Below are positions 47,553 to 56,236 of a stretch of DNA of 64,000 nt, in pieces. Under the pieces are notes generated by a model. That model made no database searches. It was given only the letters and a program-made list of their open reading frames with translations, and was not told the DNA's origin. Numbering within the stretch: position 1 is the stretch's first letter; every line of letters begins with the position of its first letter. The DNA is from an uncultured Schlesneria sp. (GTDB lineage: Bacteria; Planctomycetota; Planctomycetia; Planctomycetales; Planctomycetaceae), in the NCBI GenBank assembly GCA_903858935.1, contig CAIOKO010000242.1, positions 25,876 to 89,875 of the forward strand, read 5' to 3'. A program made the position numbers and the translations under genes.

Positions 47553-48212
47553 TTACAACAAAAAATGTTCCACGGGGAGCAGGTCACGCAATCGCTGTGT
47601 GACCAGCGATCGGCCAACTGCCACGACCTCTTCGGCTTCGAGTGGAATGGGCGACAGTTTGACTCTTAGCAGCGCTTGATTCAAGCGAGTCAAGAGGGTT
47701 CGATCATTCTCGTACGACCGAAGAAACTGCTCTCGTCGATAGTGATCAATAAACCAGGCGAGTCGATCTGTCGGGATCTTGGCCATTCGGTTGACGGCCG
47801 ATTCGATAATCGTTGGTTCCACGAATTCCATCCCACGCCAGTATTCTTCAAATCGCTCGGGATATCGAACCATCAGCACGCCATCCAGAATCAATTCCAT
47901 TCCAACATGACCCAGGAATCCACAATGAAACCGTTCGTCCGGCCCCAGTCGCTCGCGAAACAGGCGCGTCAGTTCTGAAGTGACTTCTACAAAACCACGC
48001 GTTGAATGAAACCAGTCGTCATCCGTCAGGTGTTTCAGCGCTCCTGCAGCAATCTCCGATTGAATCGCATCCTCGCAACAGAGCCACGGTTCCAGGCATC
48101 GCGGCCGCAATCGGACCTTTCGGTCGACGGCAGATAACCAGTCAGGAATCGCCGTCCCGGCCATGAAATAAGGCCGGGTGATATGATTTAGTGCGTGAGC
48201 AAAGTAATTCAT
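47553..48212 (-). CDS. Conserved hypothetical protein, possibly ACP-phosphodiesterase-like
   Basis: A 219-residue protein counted from the ATG at 48212, which begins MNYFAHALNHITRPYFMAGT. The opening recalls AcpH-type acyl-carrier-protein phosphodiesterases (MNFLAH), and HCGFLGHVGMELILDGVL suggests a metal-binding helical fold, but I cannot confirm this. It lies on the same strand as the isomerase, 32 bases upstream of its start, so the two may be co-transcribed. No ribosome binding site is obvious. Confidence 0.6.
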   Translation of the reverse strand: MNYFAHALNHITRPYFMAGTAIPDWLSAVDRKVRLRPRCLEPWLCCEDAIQSEIAAGALKHLTDDDWFHSTRGFVEVTSELTRLFRERLGPDERFHCGFLGHVGMELILDGVLMVRYPERFEEYWRGMEFVEPTIIESAVNRMAKIPTDRLAWFIDHYRREQFLRSYENDRTLLTRLNQALLRVKLSPIPLEAEEVVAVGRSLVTQRLRDLLPVEHFLL

Positions 48213-48322
48213 GCGTTTTCTGGTTGCCTGGTAATTAGCCAACAATCTTTCGCTGCAGGCTGGGCCGCGAGTTTACGTGAGTAAGCTCAGCATCACCATG
48301 ACGTCATTAATGAAATCAATCA

Positions 48323-48634
48323 CTACAGGTGTTTCTCAAGCCATGCAATGTATGTCTTCCCAAAAAACACGCCTCCAAACAAACCGAATACCATCCCGAA
48401 AGGCACAAACAGAAAGACCGGCCAAAAGCATTTCGTGACGTAACGAGTTTCCAAAATCGATCGTTCCATCATCCAACCAGCCGTAAGCGAAGATCCCTTC
48501 AGTGCCAAGCCAATTCGAGACAATTCAGGTGGTTTGGGGCAGTCATTTACGACGCCACATTCGCAAACAAATTCGCTCGCTACCGAAGATCGGGAACTAT
48601 GAACTTTATTACAAGCGCGGCATCTAAGAAGCAT
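48323..48634 (-). CDS. Small zinc-ribbon membrane protein
   Basis: A 103-residue protein. The N-terminus has CRAC (Cys5, Cys8) and CEC (Cys24, Cys26) with Cys32, a zinc-ribbon pattern. The C-terminal third is a hydrophobic helix (FWPVFLFVPFGMVFGLFGG) that would cross the membrane. Start overlaps the end of the GyrI-like gene by eleven bases, which supports co-transcription and translation coupling. Function unknown. Confidence 0.6.
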   Translation of the reverse strand: MLLRCRACNKVHSSRSSVASEFVCECGVVNDCPKPPELSRIGLALKGSSLTAGWMMERSILETRYVTKCFWPVFLFVPFGMVFGLFGGVFFGKTYIAWLEKHL

Positions 48635-49094
48635 CGTGGATTCCTTTTTTAATTGCCTGGTTCAAAGCAATCAGAATCGTGGTCTCACATTTTGACGGAT
48701 CTTCATTCCAGTGCCCGTAGATTTCAAGACTCGGTTTTGCGGGGACTTCACCTTGTTGCTTCAGCTCGTCAACAAGTTGCGGCCAGATTTGTGGGAGGTG
48801 TGAATAGGGTCCCGTGTGGACATGGCGCAGGTATCGTTCAAGTGACACTTCAAGAGGCGCAAGGGTGCTAACTGCTGTCACATCCTCAGCCAGTTCGATT
48901 CCCGTGAACATCATTGAGTCTGGCAGGTAGACCCAATGATTGATCCCTTTCGTCTTCAGGCCGCATGCCTGCACCTCGCGCCACATTTTGTCCATCAGCC
49001 TTTTGCCCACCACAGGGACACTTTCTCTATCAAGGGAACCGTGGTAGCCGAATAAGCTGATTCGAAGCGGGGCGTCGATGATTTCAATCTGCAT
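48624..49094 (-). CDS. GyrI-like / effector-binding domain protein
   Basis: A 156-residue stand-alone GyrI-like small-molecule-binding domain (SHS2-type tandem). MQIEIIDAPLRISLFGYHGS and the later RYLRHVHTGPYSHLPQIWPQ, then the acidic-loop SLEIYGHWNEDP, are family blocks. Such domains bind drugs or metabolites and are found in AraC- and MerR-type regulators; here it is not linked to a DNA-binding domain. It is cytoplasmic. The downstream zinc-ribbon gene overlaps it. Confidence 0.78.
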   Translation of the reverse strand: MQIEIIDAPLRISLFGYHGSLDRESVPVVGKRLMDKMWREVQACGLKTKGINHWVYLPDSMMFTGIELAEDVTAVSTLAPLEVSLERYLRHVHTGPYSHLPQIWPQLVDELKQQGEVPAKPSLEIYGHWNEDPSKCETTILIALNQAIKKGIHDAS

Positions 49095-49467
49095 GTCTTA
49101 AACCCCTCATCCAGTTGTCGCGAACTGCAATTCAAGTTTCCCTTGAACCCCTCATTGGTTGACAGGCAATAGTGACACAAGGATGTACTTTCCCGGGAAG
49201 TCGGTCAATCAAGTCATCCTCACTTCGCTTCATGGCAAACACGTTTCGAGGCTTAGATCCCTGACTTCGAAGGTTTACGTTTGACAGGATCAAGAAGCAC
49301 TCTTCCGTCCTTCGTGATTTTGCTCTAGAACTCAGCCGCCACATATCGAGTGAAAATATCGTAGATCGCGTTAATTGCCTGGTGAACTCGATTGATGTGG
49401 GGGTGTCGTGTTGCAGGCTTTTCGGACCTGGTCAGGCACTTGCCAATCCATTCGGGAATGAAGCGGG
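49095..49467. other. Intergenic region, no feature seen
   Basis: About 370 bases between divergent genes, without an accepted gene, repeat or RNA. Short antisense frames are present but unsupported. Confidence 0.35.
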
Positions 49468-50184
49468 ATGTCTGAGCCTCATTTTGACTATCAGATTCGT
49501 GAGAGTACTCGTGCGAAATACATGAGTCTGCGAGTCACCGTCGATCGAGGTCTTGAAGTTGTGGTCCCTCCCGGATTCAATCGGGCTTTGATCCCTAAAT
49601 TCCTTCGCGATAAACACGCCTGGGTTCAATCCGCATTGTCCAAAGTTCACGAAGCGAGGCAGCGCCGGACGGCCGAACCAGCGATGGTTTTGCCAACCTC
49701 AATCTCGTTTCCGTCGGCAGGGCGAATCTGGGCCGTCGAGTACAAGTCGCGACGATCGCAGACGATCGCCCTGACTGATGACGGGAATGGAAATCTGACG
49801 ATTGCCGGTCCTGTCGAGAATATTGTGGCCTGTCAATCAGTACTCCAACGTTGGACCCGTCGGCAGGCGTTCAATATTTTGAACCCCTGGCTTCGAAAAC
49901 TGAGTACCGAGACAGGGATCGCCTTCGTTAAGACCGCTATCCGCTGCCAGAAAAGCCGCTGGGGAAGCTGCTCGACAACCGGTACGATCAGCTTGAACCA
50001 GAAGCTGCTGTTCGTGGAACCTGACCTGGTCAGATACGTCCTGATCCACGAACTATGCCACATGCGCGAGATGAATCATTCGCGACACTTCTGGAAACTC
50101 GTTGGCCAATTCTGCCCCGAATATCGCCTGGCTCGACGTCGCCTAAAAGACGCGTGGTACCAGATGCCAACCTGGGTTGGTTGA
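49468..50184 (+). CDS. YgjP-like M48 metallopeptidase
   Basis: A 238-residue protein of the YgjP/DUF45 (WLM-like) metallopeptidase family. The zinc-binding HELCH motif (194-198), within VLIHELCHMREMNHSRHFW, supplies two His, the catalytic Glu and the third ligand. CQKSRWGSCSTTGTISLNQ precedes it, the family block. Such proteins are thought to act on unknown cytoplasmic substrates. It has no signal peptide. It converges on the SRPBCC gene with no bases between the stop codons (both inside TGATCA). Confidence 0.87.
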   Translation: MSEPHFDYQIRESTRAKYMSLRVTVDRGLEVVVPPGFNRALIPKFLRDKHAWVQSALSKVHEARQRRTAEPAMVLPTSISFPSAGRIWAVEYKSRRSQTIALTDDGNGNLTIAGPVENIVACQSVLQRWTRRQAFNILNPWLRKLSTETGIAFVKTAIRCQKSRWGSCSTTGTISLNQKLLFVEPDLVRYVLIHELCHMREMNHSRHFWKLVGQFCPEYRLARRRLKDAWYQMPTWVG

Positions 50185-50646
50185 TCACGAATTCGGATTC
50201 AGGAATTTCTTTTCGAGAGCTTTCCGTCGGTAATCAAAACCGTCATCCAGTGCATCAAGAATACTCTCTTCAGTAACGATAAACCCCAACAGCCCCCCCG
50301 GCGGTTCGAACTCGATCCGATTGATTAATGTTACTCGGTCGGGCGATTCATGTGGCTCAATAATATAGTCATGCAGCCAGAGTTTCAGGGGTCCTTCAAC
50401 CATCTTCTCGCGAAACTTCGAAGGGGAATTGAGTTCGACAATTTCATACGTCAACTCTTGAACCATCCCGTAAGCCTGCGCCTTACAGGTCAGCCGGCTT
50501 CCCAATTCAATCACATCAGGCGGGGTGACGTACACAAACTGCATTGCTGGCGGAGCAATCGCCTGCAAATTGACGGGTCGGATCAGAAAGTCAAAAACCT
50601 GGTCCACGGAACCAAAGAGATCCGTTCGACTCTCAAAAATCGGCAT
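50185..50646 (-). CDS. SRPBCC-family protein
   Basis: A 153-residue protein of the SRPBCC/START-like superfamily (polyketide cyclase type), with MPIFESRTDLFGSVDQVFDFL at the start, the FVYVTPPDVIELGS turn and the C-terminal helix ILDALDDGFDYRRKALEKKF. The fold has a hydrophobic ligand pocket; such proteins bind lipids or polyketides. The ATG at 50646 is chosen to fit the family; the frame starts at 50682. It shares the stop-codon palindrome with the metallopeptidase. Confidence 0.8.
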   Translation of the reverse strand: MPIFESRTDLFGSVDQVFDFLIRPVNLQAIAPPAMQFVYVTPPDVIELGSRLTCKAQAYGMVQELTYEIVELNSPSKFREKMVEGPLKLWLHDYIIEPHESPDRVTLINRIEFEPPGGLLGFIVTEESILDALDDGFDYRRKALEKKFLNPNS

Positions 50647-50868
50647 ACAGCGAATCCTTCGGGGGGAAATTTTGATTTTCAAACAAAACCAGATCGTAAC
50701 GAAAACGATCGCAACCGTGGAGCGAAACGTCGGTTTCAGCCTCGGTTTTCACTTGATCAATGGCGGCATGCCACAAGCCGTCGGCTTCAGCCCGTGAGAC
50801 GCAACACCTAGTACGGGTTGGCGGCCTCGCGACGAAAACAGAGAAACTCGACGTTTTCAGTTGACCAG

Positions 50869-53745
50869 TTACCAATAGCACATTGCGGCAAGTGATCCCG
50901 TGACGATCGTGATCCGATCACCAAGCATCACGTCGGCTCCGCCGAACAGTGACCAGGATTGGTTCACTCGAATTTCGAGTCCTTCTCCGAAGACTCCATA
51001 ATTCTGACCGATTCGGGTTCCCTGGGTTGTGAACGCTCCTCCAACCGGTGATCCGTTAAACGTAGCGTTGATCGTTCGATCGTTGTCGAGAAGATCCGAA
51101 ACAAATCGGGCATGTGAAAATGGCGTCCAGATCGAACCATTCGGCCCGTCCCATTGATCGGTCAGCACGCGTACTCCAGCACTGGCCCGCAATGAATTGG
51201 CTCGACTTCGTGCGACGTCTAACCCGGCGGCACCGCCGGATTCCCGGAAGCCTTGCTGACACAGGTACAGATACTGCAATCCAACCAGTGGCTGGATGCG
51301 AAAGATTCCCAGTTCAAGTTTCAGTCCCGCTTCGCCGTTCGCCCCGATTTGATTTCCGGTGAAGTCCGCATGCAGACGCTGGGGAAGTCCGGCACCGGTC
51401 ACATTTCGGTTCGTGATATACGAATTAAAGCCATAATTGACCGATGAGAGCAGATAAGCCGTGTCGTCATGTTTCATGGAGTACAAGCCAACCTGATACG
51501 AGTTGACACCTCCGTTCGCGTTATAGCTGTCGTTAAATCCCAGATACGAAGTGCCGCCGGCGATCCCAATACGTCCGTTGTCTTCGTCTTCCAGGTCGAG
51601 GCCGTAAACGCCACCCCCCTGGCTGAAGTTGACTCCGGCAGCGTTGCCGTCACCGCGGAGATTGCCTCCGCCACCAAACCCCTGGAACCATGTCTTGACT
51701 GATCCGTCAGGCGCAGGAGACTGGCCTCGCAGATTCTCGTTCGATGACAGCATTTCTTGTGGACCGGTCAGGAACCATCCGTTACTTACCAGAGCATTGG
51801 TCACACGTTGTTGAAACTGATCACCGATCTGAAGGCCGATCGTTTGCAGGCTGCCGAAGATGTCTCCACTCAACAGATTCATCGATTGACGTTGTTGAGC
51901 GGGTGACTGTGTTCCCAAGTGGTTAATCATCGCGAACAGTCCGTCCGTCGAAGTGAGCGCGATGTTATCGAGTGCCGCTCCGAGGGAGATCTGGTTTGCT
52001 GTCTGCGCTGCCGCTTTCAGGCTGGTTGTCTGGATCAGCTGAAAGCTGACGTCGTTCGGAGCATAAGTGACGTCGACGCCGAACATGGAAAGATTGGTAG
52101 AGACCTGTTGAAAGGGAGTCGTCACACCCCCCGTCGCGGTCAAAATCGTATAGTGAGTCCCCGGCTTATAAGTTCCACCGGTCAAAGCCTCCACCTCCAG
52201 CGCGCCACCCAGAATGGCCTTCCCTGTAATGTTCAGTTGATCGTTGTTGACTCCGGGAGTATTGCCTGTCGAATTAATCTTGATCTCGGTCTTTCCCCCC
52301 GACTGCTGAGTGAAGTCGCCATTGACTTTGAGCGTCCCGATTCCGTTAGGGGTTCCCGGCAGGACAAAGCCATTATTCGTGACGCTGCCGACGCTCCCCG
52401 TACCGCTTAGTGCTGCTGAGCTGCTGTTAATATTGAGCGGGCCGGTCATCGAGCCTGTCACATGCAGGCTGCCGGCATTCACCATTGTTGTTGTCAGCAG
52501 GCTGCTTGTACCGCTGAAATTCAGCGTTCCGTTACCATTTTTGGTCAGGTTGCCCGTCCCCGTCAGGTTGCCGGCATACGTCCCCGCTCCTGGCTGATTG
52601 AAAATCAATGACGAGTTATTCGTGATGTTTCCGACGAGACTTGCTGAATTGCCCTGGAGCGTCCCCTGGCTGATGATCGTGCCACCAGTGTAGGCGTTGG
52701 CTCCGGTGAGGATCAGTGTTCCCGCGCCGGTCTTTGTCATTTGGCTGGAAACGGTCTCGGTGATGGCACCGCTTATTGTCGTCGTTCCCGAATCGATATT
52801 GGCTGTTAAACTGTTTCCCAGCGAAATCTTATTGGCGACCGTTGTCACGCCGAGGTCGCCAGCAAGATCCAGTTTCAACGGGCCGGCGACCGTGAGCGTT
52901 CCCGTACCTAACGCGGCGTTATTCTCGACACGAAGCGTACTGGCGTTTGCGACATGAACCCCCCCGGCAAACGTGTTGACTCCGCTTAAGCGCAAAGTTC
53001 CCGTCCCCTCCATATTCAACGTATCCGTCGCTGCGGTTCCGCTGATGATCCCGCTGAGCAGATTTGTTGTTCCTGCTGCGGAGTTGACGTTGAGTGCCGA
53101 AGATAATGTCATCGCATTCGTCAGCGTCAAAGAATTGCTCAAACTGAGTGTTTTCGTGCCGGCCGCACTACCGACGGTCAACGCTCCTGATCCCAATCCT
53201 GAACCATTCGCGATCTGAATCGTCCCGCCGTTGAGGGTTGTCCCGCCTGAGTACGAATTCGCATTGGACAGTACCACCGTGCCGGGGCCACTCATGATCA
53301 GGGCGCCCCCCGTCGTCGTGTCGGATAATGTCCCATTCAGTGTCAAAAGCCCCTTCCAGTTGATCGTCAATGGAGCCGGTGCTGTCGTCGATGTCGTCGC
53401 GGGTGGGACCGGAGGGACGGTCGCGGGAGAGGCCAGCAAGAAAGCGTGATTGTCGATCAAGTTGATGCCGGTTGAGTCGAGAAACGTAACGGCATGATTG
53501 AGGACCAGCGGAGTTCCATTCAGCAGCGTGGCGTTGTTCAAAATCGAATTGAAGTTGAGCCTGTCGCTGGTTTGAGCGTTCGAGAGTCCCTGCCGCAGCG
53601 ATCCTGCTCCGAAATCGTCGATCCGCGTGACATCAATATCGGCCGCTGATAATGCTGAGACGGACATCGCTGCCGAGCAGATCGCCGCAGCGCTGATGCG
53701 GTAGATGTAGCGGGTAATCCCGAAACGAAGGAAATTTTTTTGCAT
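50869..53745 (-). CDS. Autotransporter with beta-strand repeat passenger
   Basis: A 958-residue outer-membrane or surface protein. A long signal peptide (ISAAAICSAAMSVSALSA) precedes a passenger of autotransporter-associated beta-strand repeats (for example GAGTLILTGANAYTGGTIIS and GPGTVVLSNANSYSGGTTL) with a beta-helical pattern from about 140 to 560. The C-terminal 270 residues form the beta-barrel: KTWFQGFGGGGNLRGDGN, SYQVGLYSMKHDDTAYLLSS, and a last strand ending in Trp. The start is uncertain: the ATG at 53745 follows in-frame ATG at 53757 and TTG at 53769. Autotransporters are uncommon in planctomycetes, so this is worth noting. Function, perhaps adhesion, is inference. Confidence 0.88.
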   Translation of the reverse strand: MQKNFLRFGITRYIYRISAAAICSAAMSVSALSAADIDVTRIDDFGAGSLRQGLSNAQTSDRLNFNSILNNATLLNGTPLVLNHAVTFLDSTGINLIDNHAFLLASPATVPPVPPATTSTTAPAPLTINWKGLLTLNGTLSDTTTGGALIMSGPGTVVLSNANSYSGGTTLNGGTIQIANGSGLGSGALTVGSAAGTKTLSLSNSLTLTNAMTLSSALNVNSAAGTTNLLSGIISGTAATDTLNMEGTGTLRLSGVNTFAGGVHVANASTLRVENNAALGTGTLTVAGPLKLDLAGDLGVTTVANKISLGNSLTANIDSGTTTISGAITETVSSQMTKTGAGTLILTGANAYTGGTIISQGTLQGNSASLVGNITNNSSLIFNQPGAGTYAGNLTGTGNLTKNGNGTLNFSGTSSLLTTTMVNAGSLHVTGSMTGPLNINSSSAALSGTGSVGSVTNNGFVLPGTPNGIGTLKVNGDFTQQSGGKTEIKINSTGNTPGVNNDQLNITGKAILGGALEVEALTGGTYKPGTHYTILTATGGVTTPFQQVSTNLSMFGVDVTYAPNDVSFQLIQTTSLKAAAQTANQISLGAALDNIALTSTDGLFAMINHLGTQSPAQQRQSMNLLSGDIFGSLQTIGLQIGDQFQQRVTNALVSNGWFLTGPQEMLSSNENLRGQSPAPDGSVKTWFQGFGGGGNLRGDGNAAGVNFSQGGGVYGLDLEDEDNGRIGIAGGTSYLGFNDSYNANGGVNSYQVGLYSMKHDDTAYLLSSVNYGFNSYITNRNVTGAGLPQRLHADFTGNQIGANGEAGLKLELGIFRIQPLVGLQYLYLCQQGFRESGGAAGLDVARSRANSLRASAGVRVLTDQWDGPNGSIWTPFSHARFVSDLLDNDRTINATFNGSPVGGAFTTQGTRIGQNYGVFGEGLEIRVNQSWSLFGGADVMLGDRITIVTGSLAAMCYW

Positions 53746-54187
53746 GATGCGGCACATACCAAACAACAAGTATTCGCGGACTTCATGGAGTTGAAGTATC
53801 GATTTCGCAGTTGATCCGGTCGCATGTCATTGAATCACGGGAGTATGGCAAGCCTGTTCCTGTGTGATCCGCCAGCTTCGTCAGCCCCACAATTGACTGC
53901 TGCATTTGTGAGTCACTCGTCCGTGATCTATCGAAACTTGCAGGTTTCAAAGTTGTGGTAAAAGAGGTTGGACGCCGCTGAATAATCGTTATTACCCGAA
54001 AACTTGATGACCCCGCTGGCAAAATCTGCCGATTGAGGACGAGAAACAGTCTTTCAAAAACCTTGCTCAGCATTGGCGGAATCCATGCGTTTTTCGACGC
54101 TTCATTCGTCTGAAAGTTTGCGCAACTCTGACGAAACCATAGCGGCGGCTTCCAGCCGCCGATCTCGGACGACAAGTCTGCTCGACG

Positions 54188-54768
54188 ATGGCAAAGTTTG
54201 GGCAACAATGGCCAAACCGAATTGGAATCCCGAGAAACCGCAGGGTGCAGTCAAATCTTCGACGGACACCAAAACCAAAACAGGGACTGAAAAACGGAAG
54301 ATTTTTAACCACGGATAACGCGGATGGGCACTGATGAAGGTAAAAAAGCAAACTCGACAATCTCTCCTTCTTCTTCTCCGATCCGTGGCCATCAGTGCAA
54401 TCCGTGGTTGAAATCTTTCTGATGGGCACTTTGTGAAAACTTGCGCAACGTTGGATGGGCAACTATGGCAAAGTTTGGGCAACAATGGTCAAACCGAAAT
54501 GGAATTCCGAGAAACCACAGGGTGCGGTCGAATCTTCGACGGACACCAAAACCAAAGCAGGGAATGAAAAACGGGAGATTTTTAACCACGGATAACGCGG
54601 ATGGGCACTGATGAAGGCAAAAAAGCAAACTCGACAATCTCTCCTTCGTCTTCTTCTCCGATCCGTGGCCATCAGTGCAATCCGTGGTTGAAATCTTTCT
54701 GATGGGCACTTTGTGAAAACTTGCGCAGCGTTGGATGGGCAACTATGGCAAAGTTTGGGCAACTAGGG
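54188..54768. repeat. Tandem repeat, about 280-bp units
   Basis: The stretch starting ATGGCAAAGTTTGGGCAA occurs at 54188, 54465 and 54745, so unit 1 is 277 and unit 2 is 280 bases long, with a partial third. The units differ at few positions; the 3-base difference lies in the CTTCTTCTTC tract. Each unit has long complementary arms around AACCACGGAT and CACTGATG. Confidence 0.85.
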
Positions 54769-55289
54769 ATGAACCGAATTGGGGTTTTGAGAAACCGTCG
54801 CGTGCGGTCGATTGTTCGTTTCAGGTGGTTCAGAGCTTGGGCGACTATGGAAGCAATTGCGCTACAAGGGGCCAACGAAATTGGAAACTCGGAAAACCGT
54901 TTTAACACGAAGGGACCGCGGAACACCGAGTTTGCAAATTCACGAACGAAGTAAAATTCGCTGAAACTCATCCCTTTGATCTCTTCTCCGTGATCTCTGC
55001 GACTCCGTGTTAAAGTTCCTCCTCTCTTCTGCTCCATGGAAATCAAACCGTCACAAATCTGGTGTCAAAGTTCGATCAAGTTCGTTCGACTTCGACCATT
55101 TCTCGTATTTCATAGGGTTTCGAAGCGTTTTGTCGTCGCGCTCGAGTTCGATCGAGTTTGTCACGGTTCGATCGAGTTCGAATCAGTTCTCCCAGGCAAG
55201 CCAGACGACGTAAACTCAAAAAATGTCATCAATTGTCTACTTTCTCAAAACAACTCTCTCGCCGCTTCGGCGCAGCCCACACCAGCAAA

Positions 55290-55316
55290 CTGTTATCCTC
55301 AAAGCGAGGATAACAG
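55290..55316. repeat. 11-bp hairpin upstream of sigma factor
   Basis: CTGTTATCCTC pairs perfectly with GAGGATAACAG around an AAAGC loop. No T run follows. It lies about 290 bases before the sigma factor gene. Confidence 0.5.
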
Positions 55317-55458
55317 CACTGAATTTATGAGAAACATCGCGTATTTCTTCCTCTTTACCGGGATACGTCAAAAAAATACAAAAATAAATGTCGTTTGTAA
55401 ATAGGGATTCGAGAATATTTTCTTAACATTTGGAAGGTGCTCAAGTCATGGGTCGGAT

Positions 55459-55487
55459 CATTGCCGACGTTGGTCGCGTCGGCAATG
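55459..55487. promoter_or_regulatory. 11-bp dyad before sigma factor gene
   Basis: CATTGCCGACG (55459-55469) pairs perfectly with CGTCGGCAATG (55477-55487). It lies 120 bases before the sigma factor start codon and may be a regulatory site or a hairpin in the 5' leader. Confidence 0.35.
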
Positions 55488-55606
55488 TGGCCGATTCTTC
55501 AGGCCTTAGACATATTCCTACCGCGTAATTTCGCTTCCGTTACCGCATTACCGTTCATCTGGCTGATTGAATCTGTTGATGTCTGAGATTTCCCCAAGGG
55601 CCGTTC

Positions 55607-56221
55607 ATGGATTTCAATTACAACCTGACCACAGATCTCAGCCTGATAGGGCACGCTGTCCAGGGTGATCCCGCCTCCTGGGAAGTGTTTTTTCAGAAAT
55701 ACGGAAGTGTTCTGCGGGGGTGGTGTCTCAAATGGGGAGCCAGTCCGCAGGATGCCGATGATCTGGTTCAAGAAATTCTGATCCGCGTTTTTCAAAAGCT
55801 TGATCATTACGAGCCGAAGGATGGTTCCCGTTTCCGTGGCTGGCTTAAGACCGTCGCCTATCATTGCTGGTTGAACATCCGCCAGAAATTCCTGCGGCAT
55901 CACGAGCTGGATGCGCCGGGCGGTCTGCCGGAAAACTTGAAGACCCAGCTCGCCTCGTCGCTCGCCTGTAACGATCTGATTTCCGTTTTTGAAAGTATGG
56001 CCGATCAGGAAATTCTGAATCTGGCGATGTCACGAGTCAAAGAACGGGTGAACGAATCGTCGTGGAATTGTTTCGCATCGTTTTATCAGGGTCATGTGTC
56101 AGGTGCCGATATCGCAGGACGTCTGCAAATGGAATCTTCCGCCGTTTTCATGGCGGTTTCTCGCGTGCGAAAATTGATCCGCGAGGAAGTGGCAGTGATT
56201 GACTCCAACGATCGTATTTAA
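55607..56221 (+). CDS. ECF-type RNA polymerase sigma factor
   Basis: A 204-residue sigma-70-family factor, with region 2 (DADDLVQEILIRVFQKLDHYEP, about residues 46-70) for core binding and -10 recognition, and region 4 (GADIAGRLQMESSAVFMAVSRVRKLI, near 165-195) for -35 recognition; no regions 1 or 3. It would direct polymerase to a small regulon. AAGGG lies a few bases before the ATG. A kinase gene starts 15 bases downstream: sigma factor plus serine/threonine kinase is a known planctomycete pairing, and the kinase or its N-terminal zinc finger may control the sigma factor. Targets are unknown. Confidence 0.9.
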   Translation: MDFNYNLTTDLSLIGHAVQGDPASWEVFFQKYGSVLRGWCLKWGASPQDADDLVQEILIRVFQKLDHYEPKDGSRFRGWLKTVAYHCWLNIRQKFLRHHELDAPGGLPENLKTQLASSLACNDLISVFESMADQEILNLAMSRVKERVNESSWNCFASFYQGHVSGADIAGRLQMESSAVFMAVSRVRKLIREEVAVIDSNDRI

Positions 56222-56236
56222 AGCGAGACACGTCTC

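Larger units (their letters stand above)
53746..55606. other. Long intergenic region rich in repeats and hairpins
   Basis: About 1.86 kb without an accepted gene. It holds a tandem repeat of about 280 bp (54188-54768), inverted arms at its core (AACCACGGAT with its complement), another large inverted pair near 54905-55013 (AACACG... with ...CCGTGTT), a palindrome GGCGGCTTCCAGCCGCC (54144-54160), clustered TTCGATCGAGTTCGA motifs near 55145-55185, and two hairpins before the sigma factor. Short antisense frames reading TDCTDGHG repeat with the DNA and are almost certainly not genes. Confidence 0.6.

Noticed and set aside
47521..47617. Upstream N-terminal extension of the isomerase
   Set aside because: Cys-rich residues outside the family, and it would overlap the next gene; the internal ATG has a ribosome binding site.
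54067..55046. Several overlapping minus-strand frames reading TDCTDGHG and HPRYPWL
   Set aside because: They follow the tandem DNA repeat, lack ribosome binding sites, and differ between copies by frame; they are translations of a non-coding repeat.
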